DNA of 64,000 nt from Symbiodinium natans (Eukaryota > Sar > Dinophyceae > Suessiales > Symbiodiniaceae): positions 235,001 through 299,000 of the forward strand of contig CAJNDS010002242.1 in NCBI GenBank assembly GCA_905221605.1. Reading direction: 5' to 3'. Made by a program: the position numbers and the translations under genes. Below the pieces are notes generated by a model. It was not told the origin of the DNA, made no database searches, and saw only the letters and a list, made by a program, of their open reading frames with translations. Position 1 is the stretch's first letter, and every line of letters starts with the position of its first letter. This document shows, piece by piece, positions 10,424 through 20,199 of this stretch.

Positions 10424-10998
10424 GCGCAGCCCATTGTCGGTTTAGGGTTCAGGGTTTAGGGTTTAGGGTTTGGGGTTTTGGGGTTTTGGGTTTTAGGGTT
10501 TAGAGGTTTATAGCGGTTAGGGATTTAAGGGCTTCAGGTTAAGGGGTCTATGGCGTCTAGGGTTGCTGGGGCCTTTTTTGGGGGGGGTTCAGGGCTTTGG
10601 GGGTTTAGGATTTCGAGTTTAGGGGGGGGGGGGGTGTCATTTCTTAGGGGTGTTCTTGGCTTGTGGCCGTAACTAGGACTTGGCTACATGTTTCCGCCTC
10701 CACAAAAACCCTGCAAACGTCTCATCCCCGAAGAGCCCAATAGCCCTTAAACAAGGAATATGGGTTTAGGGTTTAGGGTTTAGGGTTTTGGGTGTGGCTA
10801 TTGCCTAGATTGAGGGTGTTCCAACCCACGAATTCACAGGGCTGGAGTCACCGAACCCCAAACCCTAAACCCGAAACCCCAAACCCGAAACCCCAAACCC
10901 TAAACCCGAAACCCCAAACCCGAAACCCCAAACCCCAAACCCTAAACCCTAAACCCCAAACCCCAAACCCTAAACCCTAAGCCCCCTGCAAGCCCAAG

Positions 10999-11075
10999 AT
11001 GCCCAAGGCATCTTTGTTAGGTACCTTTCTTGCTGCTGCTTTCGCTCGCGATCCTCACGAGCGCCTAAAGTTGGT
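10999..11075 (+). CDS. Possible exon
   Basis: Frame PKMPKASLLGTFLAAAF then ARDPHERLKLV ends at GTTTGG. Several AGs could be the acceptor, including TTGTTAG at 11014-11020. Bounded by CCCTAAA and TTTAGGG arrays. Its place relative to the GC-AG join between 10423 and 11645 is unclear; it could be alternative or not coding. Confidence 0.35.
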
Positions 11076-11644
11076 TTGGGTCTAGGGTTTAGGGTTAAGG
11101 GTTTAGGGCTTAGGGCTTAGGGCTTAGGGCTTAGGGCTTAGGGCTTAGGGTTTAGGGCTTAGGGTTTAGGGTTTAGGGTTTAGGGTTTAGGGTTTAGGGT
11201 TTAGGGTTTAGGGTTTAGGGTTTAGGGTTTAGGGTTTAGGGAAGAAGCTGCTCGTATGGGTGTTTGTTTGAGGAGTCTATCAGGGCCAGGGTATAGGTAG
11301 GAATTTTGGGTTTAGAGTCTGGGGTTTCGGGTTCAGGGTTTAGGATGTAGGGTCAGTCGTCCAGCAGGATAGCCAGCTCCCTTTTAGAGTTTCAGAGATA
11401 CCTCTGGTGATACCACGATGGGTGCTAGCGACTGCTGCTCATGCAGACTCCTTAACCCTCTTGACTCTTAAGACCGTAAATTTTCCTTAGCCCTAAACCC
11501 AAACCCTAAAACTGAGCCCAAATTTCTAGCCCTAAACCCTAAACCCTACACCCTTCCTAAACACCAAGTCTCTCCAAACTCTTTGGCAGGCGTCATGATT
11601 TCTAGCCCTAAACCCTAAACCCTAAACCCTAAACTCCCAAAGAG

Positions 11645-11750
11645 GCGTCATGATGGATGACTTGGTCGACATCCGCCAAGGGCTCAATAGCCCGGACTTC
11701 GAGCAGCGGGGGCCCCGGAGCCCATCCGAACCTCACGTCCTGCTTGGGGG
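11645..11750 (+). CDS. Exon: PH-like domain continuation
   Basis: AGAG acceptor at 11641-11644. Begins in phase with the GC-donor exon at 10361-10423, giving TSGVMMDDLVDIRQGLNSP, then DFEQRGPRSPSEPHVLL. The donor may be GTTTAG at 11751, inside the telomere array, or GTCCTG at 11737. Confidence 0.65.
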
Positions 11751-11929
11751 GTTTAGGGTTTAGGGTTTAGGGTTTAGGGTTTAGGGTTTAGGGTTTAGGG
11801 TTTAGGGTTTAGGGTTTAGGGTTTAGGGTTTAGGGTTTAGGGTTTAGGGTTTAGGGTTTAGGGGGGTTGGGGCTGGTAAGCTTGAGGGCTTAGGGTTCAG
11901 GGTTTGCTGTGATCTAGCGCACAAGCTAT

Positions 11930-12420
11930 GCAGGCATGAGTCCCACAAACGAGTGCAACAAGTGGGTGAATTTGGGATGGAGTTGGTGATTTTTTCGTGT
12001 TCTCTTCTCTTCGCTCACACCCTTATTATATTTCCTGGAGATAGATTGGTGCATTAGTTTACGCGTTCATCGGTAGGATTAAAGGAGCTAGACCACGTAA
12101 ACTATTTTGTACACCCGAATGAACACTCTTTAACTTACATAGTTATGTTCAGTCATACATATTTCATCATATTTCCATCTTTTCCCGGGGTGTTCACTTC
12201 CTTGCATTACTTCTTTTAGGGGTTCTGAAGTATGGCCCTTGAATTTTACTTGGAAGCTCGTTTGACTTAGCAAGTTTGCCTAGTATCCCCCAGAAACCCG
12301 ATGATAATCCCCTAAACACTCACCCTAAACCCTAAACGCTACTTACTAAGTCAAACGTGCTTCCAAGTACAGGGTAATTATATAATAAGGGGCACATAAG
12401 GGTTCCCCAAAATGAAGGGC
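11930..12420. other. AT-richer spacer with a family C element
   Basis: About 11,930-12,245 is complex, AT-rich, non-repeat sequence without a convincing exon. It is followed by the family C element at 12,249-12,369. Confidence 0.4.
12249..12369. mobile_element. MITE-like element, family C, copy 1
   Basis: ACTTGGAAGCTCGTTTGACTTAGCAAGT at the left is mirrored at the right by ACTTACTAAGTCAAACGTGCTTCCAAGT; the terminal repeats are about 28 bp. The core holds CCCTAAACCC units. Other copies are at 24587, 27452, 43853 and (right end only) 54289. Confidence 0.8.
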
Positions 12421-12458
12421 CGACCCCAAGAGGGTGCGGAACCCAAGGGAAGCTTCAG

Positions 12459-12533
12459 AGACGCGCCGCGAGGTTTCTTTCTCGCCTCAACATGGATCCG
12501 TGTGGGCCCAAGCGAGACTCCCTGCTCCTAATC
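12459..12533 (+). CDS. Exon, 25 codons
   Basis: AGCTTCAG acceptor at 12451-12458. RRAARFLSRLNMDPCGPKR then DSLLLI, donor GTCTTA at 12534; phase 0/0. Coding composition clear. Placed after the PH-like exons. Confidence 0.6.
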
Positions 12534-13031
12534 GTCTTAGGTTTTAAGGTTTAGGGTTAGGGTTTAGGGCTAGGGTTTAGGATTTAGGGTTTAGGGTTTA
12601 GGGTTTAGGGTTCAGGATTTTGGGCTTGAGGAGGGGTCTAGCCTTCCGTGTGCTTAGGGTGTTTGTGATTCTGAATCCCCTTAAACATCAATCTTTCTGG
12701 AGACGAAATGCCCTAATTAAACCCCAAACATCTCGAAAACTTGGGGGGCTTTCCGGCCAAGGGCGCCCAGGACATCAGGTCTGAACCCCTAACCCTAAAG
12801 CCTAAACCCTGCGTTTGAGAAGCCCCAGATTCCCAAAAAGCCCCAAAGCCCGAGGCTCTGCCTACCTTACCCGCATCCCCCCCCCCCCCCCCCAATCCCT
12901 TCAACACTTCGGAGGTTTAGGGTGAATGGCTTTAGGAAGCCCTAAACCCTAAACCCTAAACCCTAAACCCTAAACCCTAAACCCTAAACCCTAAACCCTA
13001 AACCCTAAGCCCTAAGCCCTAACGCTTTCAG

Positions 13032-13117
13032 GAGTGGCTTAGACACGAAGTCCCTCGTCCTGCAGACGCTTGGAGCTCAGCTAAGCAGCTCAAGCCGGGC
13101 TCCGTCGAACTTCTCGG
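13032..13117 (+). CDS. Exon, 86 nt
   Basis: CTTTCAG acceptor at 13025-13031. EWLRHEVPRPADAWSSAK then QLKPGSVELL, donor GTGTAG at 13118. CCCTAAA array before, TTTAGGG/TTTTAGGG arrays after. Confidence 0.65.
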
Positions 13118-13124
13118 GTGTAGG

Positions 13125-13440
13125 GTTTAGGGTTTTTAGGGTTTTGGGGTTTTAGGGGTTTTTTAGGGGTTTTGGGGTTTTAGAGGTTTTAGGGGTTTTA
13201 GGGTTTAGGGGTTTTAGGGTTTTGGGGTTTTAGGGTTTTGGGGTTTTAGGGTTTCAGGGTTTTAGGGTTTTAAGGTTTTTAGGGTTTTAGGGTTTTAGAG
13301 TTTTAGGGTTTTAGGGTATTTAGGGTTTTTAGGGTTTTTGGGTTTTAGGGTATTTAGGGTTTTTAGGGTTTTAGGGTTTTAGGGTTTTTAGGGTTTTTAG
13401 GGTTTGGGGTTTTAGGGTTTTAGGGTTTAGGGTAGGGTTT
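13125..13440 (+). repeat. Degenerate TTTTAGGG (8-base) array
   Basis: About 35 units dominated by the 8-base variant TTTTAGGG with length noise (extra T or G). Directly follows the exon at 13032. Confidence 0.9.
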
Positions 13441-13548
13441 AGTGTTTAGGAGCAGAGGGGTGCCTTTAGTCTGCTTGTCAGAGTAAGCTTTAGGGTTTAG
13501 AGTTTACGGTTCCCGCTCCAAACAACAGTTCATCCTTACAAGGGTCAT

Positions 13549-13608
13549 ATAGGGATTCTTAAGTACTGCCTGTATATATTTTGGGGGGCAATTCCTAAGC
13601 AAATAGTC
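13549..13608. mobile_element. Decayed family B element
   Basis: GGGATTCTTAAGTACTG at the left and CAATTCCTAAGCAAATAGT at the right recall the family B terminal repeat. Short and diverged. Confidence 0.4.
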
Positions 13609-14369
13609 GACAGCATAGCACGTTGATTTCCTGGGCTGCTTGGGATCAAGGGAGTTCGGAACAACCCGAAACCCTAAGCCCTATAGACCCTCCAAAGCAT
13701 AAACCCTATGGGCCGGTGCTGCCTTCTTGTATCAGGTTTTGGTTTCAGAGTAAGGCGAAGATTGGGGAGGTATGGCGGGATGAGGGTTCGGGGTTTTAGG
13801 GTTTAGGGGCTTAGGGGCTTAGGGTTGAGGGTGCTCATGGTTTTGGAGGCCTGGTTTTTGGCTCTGATCGTGTGGCCATAGGGCTCATTTCCGGAAAATG
13901 GGCTTCACAATTTAGAGGTTGGTTCAGGTTTAGGGTTTGGGGTTTGGGGTTTGGGGTTTGGGTTTGGGGTTTGGGGTTTGGGGTTTGGGGTTTGGGGTTT
14001 GGGGTTTGGGGTTGTTCCGTGTCAAGCGAGGCCTCACCGGACGTTCTCCTTCATCATGCAAGGGGCCCGAGTCAGCTCTTTAAGCTTCAGGGTTTAGGGT
14101 TTGTGGTTTAGGGCAGTTTCGGGTTGAGGGTTGTGGTTTAGGGTTTAGGGTGTAGGGTTCAGACACTCCTAAGCCTCTAAGACTCTGTAGACAAGCACGG
14201 GCTTAGGGGTCTAGGGCGCAGGGCTTTTGGCTTAGGATTAGGGGTTGAGTGTTTAGGGCTAAAGGAGTCGTGGTCAAAGGCTTAGGGGTTTAGGGCCCTA
14301 AAGCCCTCAACCCTGGACTTATAAGATTCCGACTACCACCGATTTCAACATTTATGATTTTCAAATTAT

Positions 14370-14815
14370 TATTTTGCATACAGGAGTTGCAGATGATTTG
14401 CAGATGTAATTCCGGATCGCTCATGTTTTGCGGATATCTGGCGGAAGGCCAAAGTCATGCCGAGGACCCGGCATTTCGGTGGGCGACGAATGTCCAGAAA
14501 CTAAATTCGGCAAACAAACGCTGTGTTTTGCTCCCCTAAACCCCTAAACCCCTAAACCCCTAAACCCCTAAACCCCTAAACCCCTAAACCCCTAAACCCC
14601 TAACCCCCCTAAACCCCTAAACCCCTAAACCCCTAAACCCCTAAACCCCTAAACCCCTAAACCCCTAAACCCCTAAACCCCTAAACCCCTAAACCCCTAA
14701 ACCCCTAAAACAAAATTGACGCAGATTTGACAGCCGCCTGCCAAAAAAGAAAGCATCTGCAAAGATTCTGCAAGCCGGACGTCCCTCTGCAACCCCTGTC
14801 TGCAAAATATCTACA
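14370..14815. mobile_element. Inverted-repeat element (family I) with a CCCCTAAA core
   Basis: Left end TATTTTGCATACAGGAGTTG (then CAGA) is mirrored at the right by the complement of ATTTTGCAGACAGGGGTTGC. Further matches (CTGGCGG against CAGGCGG) lie inside. Between the arms is a clean array of about 23 CCCCTAAA units. The open frame over the left arm (from 14,354) is probably element sequence, not a gene. Confidence 0.65.
14534..14709 (+). repeat. CCCCTAAA octamer array
   Basis: About 22 nearly perfect CCCCTAAA units with one seven-base slip, enclosed by the arms of family I. Confidence 0.95.
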
Positions 14816-14861
14816 ACCAAAAGGATTTAGGGTTTAGGGTTGAGGGTTTAGGGTTTAGGGT

Positions 14862-14990
14862 TTAGTGTCTCAATTGCCTACCCACTTACCACTTAGAAGC
14901 CCCTTGAAGTGCCCTACTACGGTTATAAGTCCAGCTGTAAGTACAGTTATAATTGGTGAATAAGTACCATGAACCTCCAAGTATGGATCT
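14862..14990. mobile_element. Family H element or fragment
   Basis: GTACCATGAACCTCCAAG, preceded by TACAGTTATAATTGGTGAATAA, recurs at 1776-1915 and (diverged) near 59,340-59,431. Non-coding. Confidence 0.5.
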
Positions 14991-15569
14991 GTAGTAGCAA
15001 CGGATTCTTGTAACCCTAGACTTGCTGTGGCCTTCAGTGTTCAGGGCTCAGGGCTCAAGGTTTAGGATTTTAGGGTCTAGGGTTCAGGGTTTAGAGGGAC
15101 ACCCCAGCTACCCCTACTAGTACACAACACAAGGGCCAGTTCACCCTCAACAAAACGCCTTGTTTGTGCGTTTTAAAACAGACTAGGCCCTAATCATCCC
15201 TTTGGGCGACCAACCCTCAACCTCCTCAACATACAAAAACACTTGAGCGGCTGTAAGAAAGAAGGCACGAAGAACCCGAAGAACCCTGACAACCCAAATT
15301 CGGGAAATCAATACAATCCATGGAATGCAATATCTCAAACACATCCAGGGTGTGCCCATGCACTCTGCCCTTTGAACCCCATACCCTAACCCCTTCAACC
15401 CTAAACCCTAAACCCCCTAAACCCCCCCTGAACTAAACCCCCTAAATCGCCTAAACCCCTAAAAACCCTAAACCACCTAAACCCTCTAAACCCCCGAAAC
15501 CCCCGAAACCCCCTAAACCACCTAAACCCCAAACCCTAACCCTAAATCCTAAACCCTAAATCCCCTTAG

Positions 15570-15637
15570 GAATGACCGGCAGCAACGCGACAACATCGGC
15601 CTCTGCATCCTCTACCTCTTGAAGATCAAGAACCGAG
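15570..15637 (+). CDS. Exon, possible last helix of the PH-like domain, GC donor
   Basis: TCCCCTTAG acceptor at 15561-15569. NDRQQRDNIGLCILYLLK then IKNR plus one base. A GC donor at 15638 (AACCGAG|GC) joins in phase to the acceptor at 16039 (AACCGAG|GC), so a nine-base direct repeat brackets the intron. Two further AACCGAGG copies lie inside the intron near 15,847 and 15,903. Confidence 0.65.
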
Positions 15638-16039
15638 GCGCCTTTTGGGGGTTTAGGGTTTGGGGTTTAGGGTTTAGGGTTTAGGGTTTAGGGTTTAGAG
15701 TTTAGGGTTTCGGGTTTCGGGTTTAGGGTTTCGGGTTTAGGGTTTAGGTTTTAGGTTGTGAGGGTTTATAAACCCTAAACCCTGAACCGAATAGAATGGG
15801 TTGACTGTTGATCTCTCTTTTGGGCCTGAGGGCCTGCTGAAGCTGAAGAACCGAGGCGGGGGGGTAGTGGAGGTTTAGGCCTTGAGACCTGATCTGAAGA
15901 TCACGAACCGAGGTTTCTTTACGCTTCGGAGCTCTGACTATCAAGAATTTAAACCTTCTAACTCTCAACCCCGAAACCCTAAAACCCAAACCCAAAAACC
16001 CCAAACCCAAAAACCCCAAACCCTAGACCCTAAACCGAG

Positions 16040-16109
16040 GCAATTTCAAGCTACGTAGCCCGAGCTGCTGGGGTCACCATGGAATCTTCGGACCTGGTGG
16101 ACGGAAATC
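16040..16109 (+). CDS. Exon, 70 nt
   Basis: After AACCGAG at 16033-16039. The phase-compatible frame reads GNFKLRSPSCWGHHGIFGP then GGRK; donor GTGAGA at 16110. A second open frame (AISSYVARAAGVTMESSDL) looks equally protein-like, so the frame is unsettled. Confidence 0.5.
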
Positions 16110-16305
16110 GTGAGAGTAAGAGCAAGATTCGGAGTAAGAGCAAGAGTAGTGGTAGTGTACTGTGAATGATAGAAATATTTGTCTGTGTGGTGGTAAGAGT
16201 GCTTCTTAATCTTAATAGAGCTTTTAGAAGTAGAAGGTATAAGTTAACATAGCACAGTTCTAGTTAGAGTTCGGTAGGGTGATAGTACTGAACCAACTTC
16301 AAGAG

Positions 16306-16375
16306 AGATCACGGGCCCATGATGTCCAAGACCCTCTCCACATGTCTCTGCTTGCGACTCGCGCGGCCTCCGCTT
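16306..16375 (+). CDS. Exon, 70 nt
   Basis: Acceptor AAGAG at 16301-16305. In phase with the exon ending at 16109 it reads DHGPMMSKTLSTCLCLRLAR then PPL, donor GTAGGC at 16376. Last exon of region A that I can see. Confidence 0.5.
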
Positions 16376-17296
16376 GTAGGCCATTGCCGCAAGCCCTACT
16401 ACACCCCAAAGCCCTAAGCCCTTAACCCTAAAGCCTAAACCAACCCTAAACCCTAAACCCTAAACCCTAAACCCTAAACCCTAAACCCTAAACCCTAAAC
16501 CCTAAACCCTAAACCCTAAACCCTAAACCCTAAACCCTAAACCCTAAACCCTAACCACACCCTCAGACCCTGCCCCTCATCAAATATCCCGAGACAGTCA
16601 GCCTTATAAACCTCAACCCCTAAACTTGGAGTTCAAACCCTAAACCTTAAACCGTAAGCCCCGAAACCCTCTAATGTAGGGGCCTTAATTATTAATTGAT
16701 TAGTGATTAAATAATTATTTTGAACAAATTGTTTGTCTATTAATTGCTGGTATGTATAGATCGTACGGCCTCCCACTGATGAGCCAGTGGATTGTGAATT
16801 ATGTATGTTTGTGGTCATATATGGTATAGGTGTTATGACCATAGGAGTTGTTTGAGGTATGTATGATGGTATGGTTGGTGAATTAAAGTGTAAATGCATT
16901 AAAATTATTTGATGATGATGATAGAAATGATGATAATAATAATAGTAATAATAATACAAGTATTAAAGAAGAATTTGCGCGTGGTGATATGTTTTTTTTT
17001 TTTTTTTATCCAACTGCTCAACATAATAATTCATTCAAATGGGCACATAATAAAGAACATGAAAAAATTTTACAATCCATTGAAAAAAAAACATTTAATA
17101 AACACCGGGCATGTGAGGTCGTTTTCGTTTACAGTTTCGCAAGCTACGTCCAAAAAAACCCTTATCCCGTACTATTCGCCCATCTCAACTCCAAAAAACA
17201 GCTTAATGGTAAAACCGTTTTATTGTCCAAATATTATACCATATGAGCGTAAAGTGGTAGTTTTCGAGCCAAAATTTGTACAAAACTAGAGTGCAT

Positions 17297-17455
17297 GATA
17301 TTTTATATATGAAATTGATATTTCATTTTCGAAAATGATATTTTATGTATGAAATGTAAATAAAAATAAAAATAAAAATGATATTTTATATATGAAATTG
17401 ATATTTCATTTTCGAAAATGAAATATCAATTTCATATATAAAATATCATTTTTAT
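17297..17455. repeat. Perfect 84-nt palindrome plus a partial upstream copy
   Basis: 17372-17455 is an exact inverted repeat with 42-bp arms centred on TTCGAA (17411-17416) and no spacer. A partial copy of the left arm and centre (GATATTTTATATATGAAATT...) lies at 17297-17340, so a direct repeat overlaps a palindrome. In single-stranded form it would make one long hairpin. Confidence 0.9.
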
Positions 17456-17560
17456 CACGTCAGATGTTTAGCCCCAGTAGTAGCTAAACAAAACCATAAT
17501 CACAAACATAAGAGCCACAAAGGCTTAAAACACTTACACTTACAAAACAACACAAAAATC

Positions 17561-17788
17561 TTACAAATTGCTGTCAAGTGTCACTCCCACTTCATTTTTA
17601 CCACATCTAGCACGTAAACAGTTAAATCCTACAACTAAAAGGACCATGCTAGCCATTAAACCCATCATGATGGCAATAACAGACCATGTCATGCTTTTTC
17701 TTGTTTTATGCTCTTCAAACATGAGTAATTGTCTTCTTGTAGTAACATCTTTTATTTCATACCCAACACAAAACTTCAGGCTAGACTT
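17561..17788 (-). CDS. C-terminal exon or fragment of a single-pass membrane protein
   Basis: On the minus strand, after an AG (GTTTAG), the frame reads KSSLKFCVGYEIKDVTTRR, then about 20 residues of charged sequence (EEHKTRKSMT). Next comes a hydrophobic segment (WSVIAIMMGLMASMVLLVVG) and a short tail (FNCLRARCGKNEV) to TAA at 17561-17563. This is type I membrane topology with a short cytoplasmic tail. I recognise no family. The open + frame over it is less protein-like. It may be the last exon of a gene or a broken insert. Confidence 0.5.
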   Translation of the reverse strand, partial: KSSLKFCVGYEIKDVTTRRQLLMFEEHKTRKSMTWSVIAIMMGLMASMVLLVVGFNCLRARCGKNEVGVTLDSNL

Positions 17789-17974
17789 CTAAACGTTAGA
17801 TCTACTGTTTTATGCCAAAAAAAATTGATTTAAAGGCCAGCCCAGCTATTTGTACTTACTTGGGAAATATAGCGTATTTTTTCCATGGTTTTTTGATAGG
17901 GAAGTACTTAACTTTTTTAGGATGACACCTAAAATAATCATTTGACTTGGTGCTACATCAATATTATTAGATGA

Positions 17975-18148
17975 GAGATAGCCAAAGAGAAATATAATTT
18001 TAAATCAAAAGACATTTTTGAGAAACTCGTTGGTGAAACACGATTTGATGAAATGTTCAACAATCAAGACAACAAGCCAATTGAATCTGAGATGGTAGAG
18101 TCCAATCAGAGTTACATAGATACAGTCGTATTATCATTTGAGAAATAG
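17975..18148 (+). CDS. Coding fragment, hydrophilic, ends at stop
   Basis: Frame AKEKYNFKSKDIFEKLVG, ETRFDEMFNNQDNKPIESEM, then VESNQSYIDTVVLSFEK and TAG at 18146-18148. The residue mix is typical of a folded AT-rich gene. A TGA lies in frame upstream at 17972, so this is either an exon (AG at 17969-17970) or a truncated gene. Function unknown. Confidence 0.45.
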   Translation, partial: EIAKEKYNFKSKDIFEKLVGETRFDEMFNNQDNKPIESEMVESNQSYIDTVVLSFEK

Positions 18149-18313
18149 GGTTTCGGGTGTCATTATATGTATATATATATATATTCATAAAGGGACCATA
18201 AGGGAACATAATTGGTACTTATTCCGCCCCGAAACCCTAAACCCTAAACCCTAAACCCTAGACCCTAGACCCTAGACCTTAAACCCTAAACGCAGAAATC
18301 TGTGGAAGGAGTC

Positions 18314-18358
18314 ATGGCAGCGAGCTCCACTTCGCCGTCGGCGAGCAAGTCGCCCTCA
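18314..18358 (+). CDS. MORN gene, first coding exon
   Basis: ATG in GGAGTCATGG context; 15 codons MAASSTSPSASKSPS, donor GTAGGA at 18359, phase 0. The frame is also open upstream to an AG at 18294-18295, so the ATG could be internal, but the Ser-rich start is typical of an N-terminus. Confidence 0.55.
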
Positions 18359-18589
18359 GTAGGACTCATGTCACCGGATGTTCGAGTTCAAGTCTTTCTT
18401 TATTATTTTTTTATTAGGAGTATTATCTTTATTATTAGGAGTATTATCTTTATTGATATTCTTCTTAGTAGTTCAAGTCTTTATTGATGTTATTCTGAGT
18501 AGTATTTTGTATTGCTTTGTTGAGTAGGCCTTGTTATTGCGCTTATGAGTATTATTAATCTTATTATGAGGATTATTTCTTTATTGTTC

Positions 18590-18641
18590 TTAGTAGTAGT
18601 AAACGTAGTAGTAGTCGTCGTAGTAGTAGTAGTAGTCGTAA

Positions 18642-18683
<42 letters not shown>

Positions 18684-18760
18684 GAGGAGGAGGAGGAGGA
18701 GTATGAGTATGAGTATGAGTATGAGTATGAGTATGAGTATGAGTATGAGTATGAGTATAT
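18590..18760. repeat. (AGT)n, (AGG)n and (GAGTAT)n microsatellites in a row
   Basis: AGT triplets (18594-18681), five AGG triplets, then ten GAGTAT hexamers. The open frames over it are repeat artefacts. Confidence 0.9.
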
Positions 18761-19226
18761 GTACGCGTGTTTATTTGTTTTATATGTGTAGCTATTTGTA
18801 TTCATTATTCTATTTTAGGGTACGCGAACAGGTTTGTCGATTTTTATCTATACGGGTTTGTATGTATGCATGTATGCATGTACGTATGCACGTGTACATC
18901 AATAAACCGAAAATGTGTCTCTGTGTGTGTGTGTGTGTGTTTGTGTATATATATATTTTTTTTCTTTCACGTTCGAAGTTGACTGAAGGGTTGGGAGCTT
19001 CGAGTTGGGTTTGGAGATAGACTATGGCCTACGGGCTTTAGGCTTAGTTCGGCCTTAGGGCTTCCGAGATTCGAGCTGAGGGTTTAGGCGCTAGGGCCTC
19101 ACACACAAGGAACCTAGACCCTAAGCCCTAAAAACCTACCGTAAACCCTAAACCCTAAACCCTAGAACCCCAAACCCTAAACCCCAAACCCTAGGCCACC
19201 AAAGCTTCCTGTAAAAAGGACCGAAG

Positions 19227-19297
19227 TCTGGGAATGGCAAGGTGGTTTACCAGAACAGGTCTTCCTATGAGGGCCAGCGTCGACCTCAGCAGGGTTG
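19227..19297 (+). CDS. MORN gene exon
   Basis: ACCGAAG acceptor at 19220-19226, phase 0 as required by the first exon. Reads SGNGKVVYQNRSSYEGQRR then PQQ: one MORN unit (GNGKVVY...YEGQ). The donor is near 19293 and unclear. Confidence 0.65.
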
Positions 19298-19672
19298 GGG
19301 GATAGGCTTTTTCGGTTTTGTTTTTTTTGGTTTTGGTTTTTTTGGGGTTTTGTTTTTTTGGGGTTTCTTGGTTTTTGTTTTTTTGGGGTTTCTTGGTTTT
19401 TGTTTTTTGGGTTTTTGGGTTTTAGGGCTGTAGGGCTTTTAGGTTTTTAGGGTTCTGGGGTGGTTTTTGGGTTTTTAGAGCTTTAGAGTTTCAGGGTGTT
19501 GGGGTTTTAGTTTTGTTTTGGGTTTTAGGGCTTTTCGGGTTTTTGGTTTCTTCGGGTTTTAGGGCTTTTACGTGTTTAGGGTCTTTAGGGTTTTAGGGCT
19601 TTTAGTTTTTAAGGGTTTTAGGGTTTTAGGGTTTTAGGGTTTAGGGTTTAGGGTTTTGGGGGTCTTTCTTGG

Positions 19673-19775
19673 TAGTCCAGTGGTGCCCTTTTACCCTCGT
19701 CAAGGTTCCCTTATGCCGGCAACCAACCCCAAATCGTGTACTTTTTTTGTAATATGGTTGCTGGGCTACTAATTC
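19673..19775. mobile_element. MITE-like element, family G-like
   Basis: TAGTCCAGTGGTGCCC at the left and GGTTGCTGGGCTACTA at the right form a loose inverted pair. Related right ends (GGTTACTGGGCTACCA and similar) occur at 2669 and 32304. Confidence 0.4.
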
Positions 19776-20030
19776 TTTAGGCTGTAGGGTCTGTGGTTTA
19801 GCACGTGGGGTCTATGTCCTCTAGGGCTTTCAAGCAGGCACAGCAGGGCCGTCTTGATTTGCGACTGACCTGGTACATGATAGCCCTCCGGATGTAGCCT
19901 GCTTGGAAAGGGAAGACGACACGATCTTCAGGGAGGTACAGGATCTTGGTAGGTGGGGGTTCGGGCTCAGGATGTAGAACTGGGGACTCCTAAACCCCAA
20001 GCTCCAAACCCCAAACCTTAAACCCAAACC

Positions 20031-20062
<32 letters not shown>

Positions 20063-20105
20063 ACCCTAAACCCTAAACCCTACACCCTAAACCCTAAACC
20101 TACAG

Positions 20106-20199
20106 ACCAGGTTTCACAACTACATGCGCCATGGCCAGGGGGTGCCTGTCTCAGACGTTGAGAAGTTCTCCGGGGGTGTTTGTCGGAATGGTACGAAGG
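20106..20199 (+). CDS. MORN gene exon
   Basis: CCTACAG acceptor. TRFHNYMRHGQGVPVSDVEK then FSGGVCRNGTK: end of one MORN unit and start of the next. The nearest GT after the unit is the GTTTAG of a telomere repeat at 20200; an earlier GTGTTT at 20176 is the alternative. Confidence 0.65.

Larger units (their letters stand above)
2103..16375 (+). other. Gene region A: many-exon gene(s) including a PH-like domain
   Basis: About 22 short + strand exon candidates are spaced 0.3-2 kb apart by telomere-repeat introns. Best-supported internal order: 9686-9753 (TKVGTNGKPYER), 10361-10423 (VYLDSRNLTLEIRGGRGG) and 11645-11750 (DDLVDIRQGLNSPDFEQ), resembling the first strands of a PH-like fold. Later exons (12459, 13032, 15570) may complete it; NDRQQRDNIGLCILYLL looks like the closing helix. 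Exons 15570, 16040 and 16306 join in compatible phases. A possible start ATG at 2103 (MSTASQSEESPK) has no clear donor. Whether this is one gene or several cannot be decided; the protein is unidentified beyond the PH-like resemblance, which comes from memory of the family and not from a search. Confidence 0.5.
16690..18200. other. AT-rich block without telomere repeats
   Basis: Base composition falls sharply to AT-rich over about 1.5 kb and TTTAGGG units are absent, unlike everything around it. It holds a polyT run (16990-17006), ORF pieces on both strands, two copies of a palindromic unit and a membrane-protein C-terminus. It looks like inserted DNA of another origin (organelle, virus-like or transposon). 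The frame at 16,633-16,959 minus has a real-looking middle but ends in repeat sequence. Confidence 0.6.

Noticed and set aside
16909-17289. 126-aa + frame starting MMMMIEMMIIII
   Set aside because: The start is an ATG/ATA microsatellite; the remainder overlaps a competing frame, with no clear support for either.
18590-18805. Tyr/Ser repeat frame on minus
   Set aside because: AGT/AGG/GAGTAT microsatellites.
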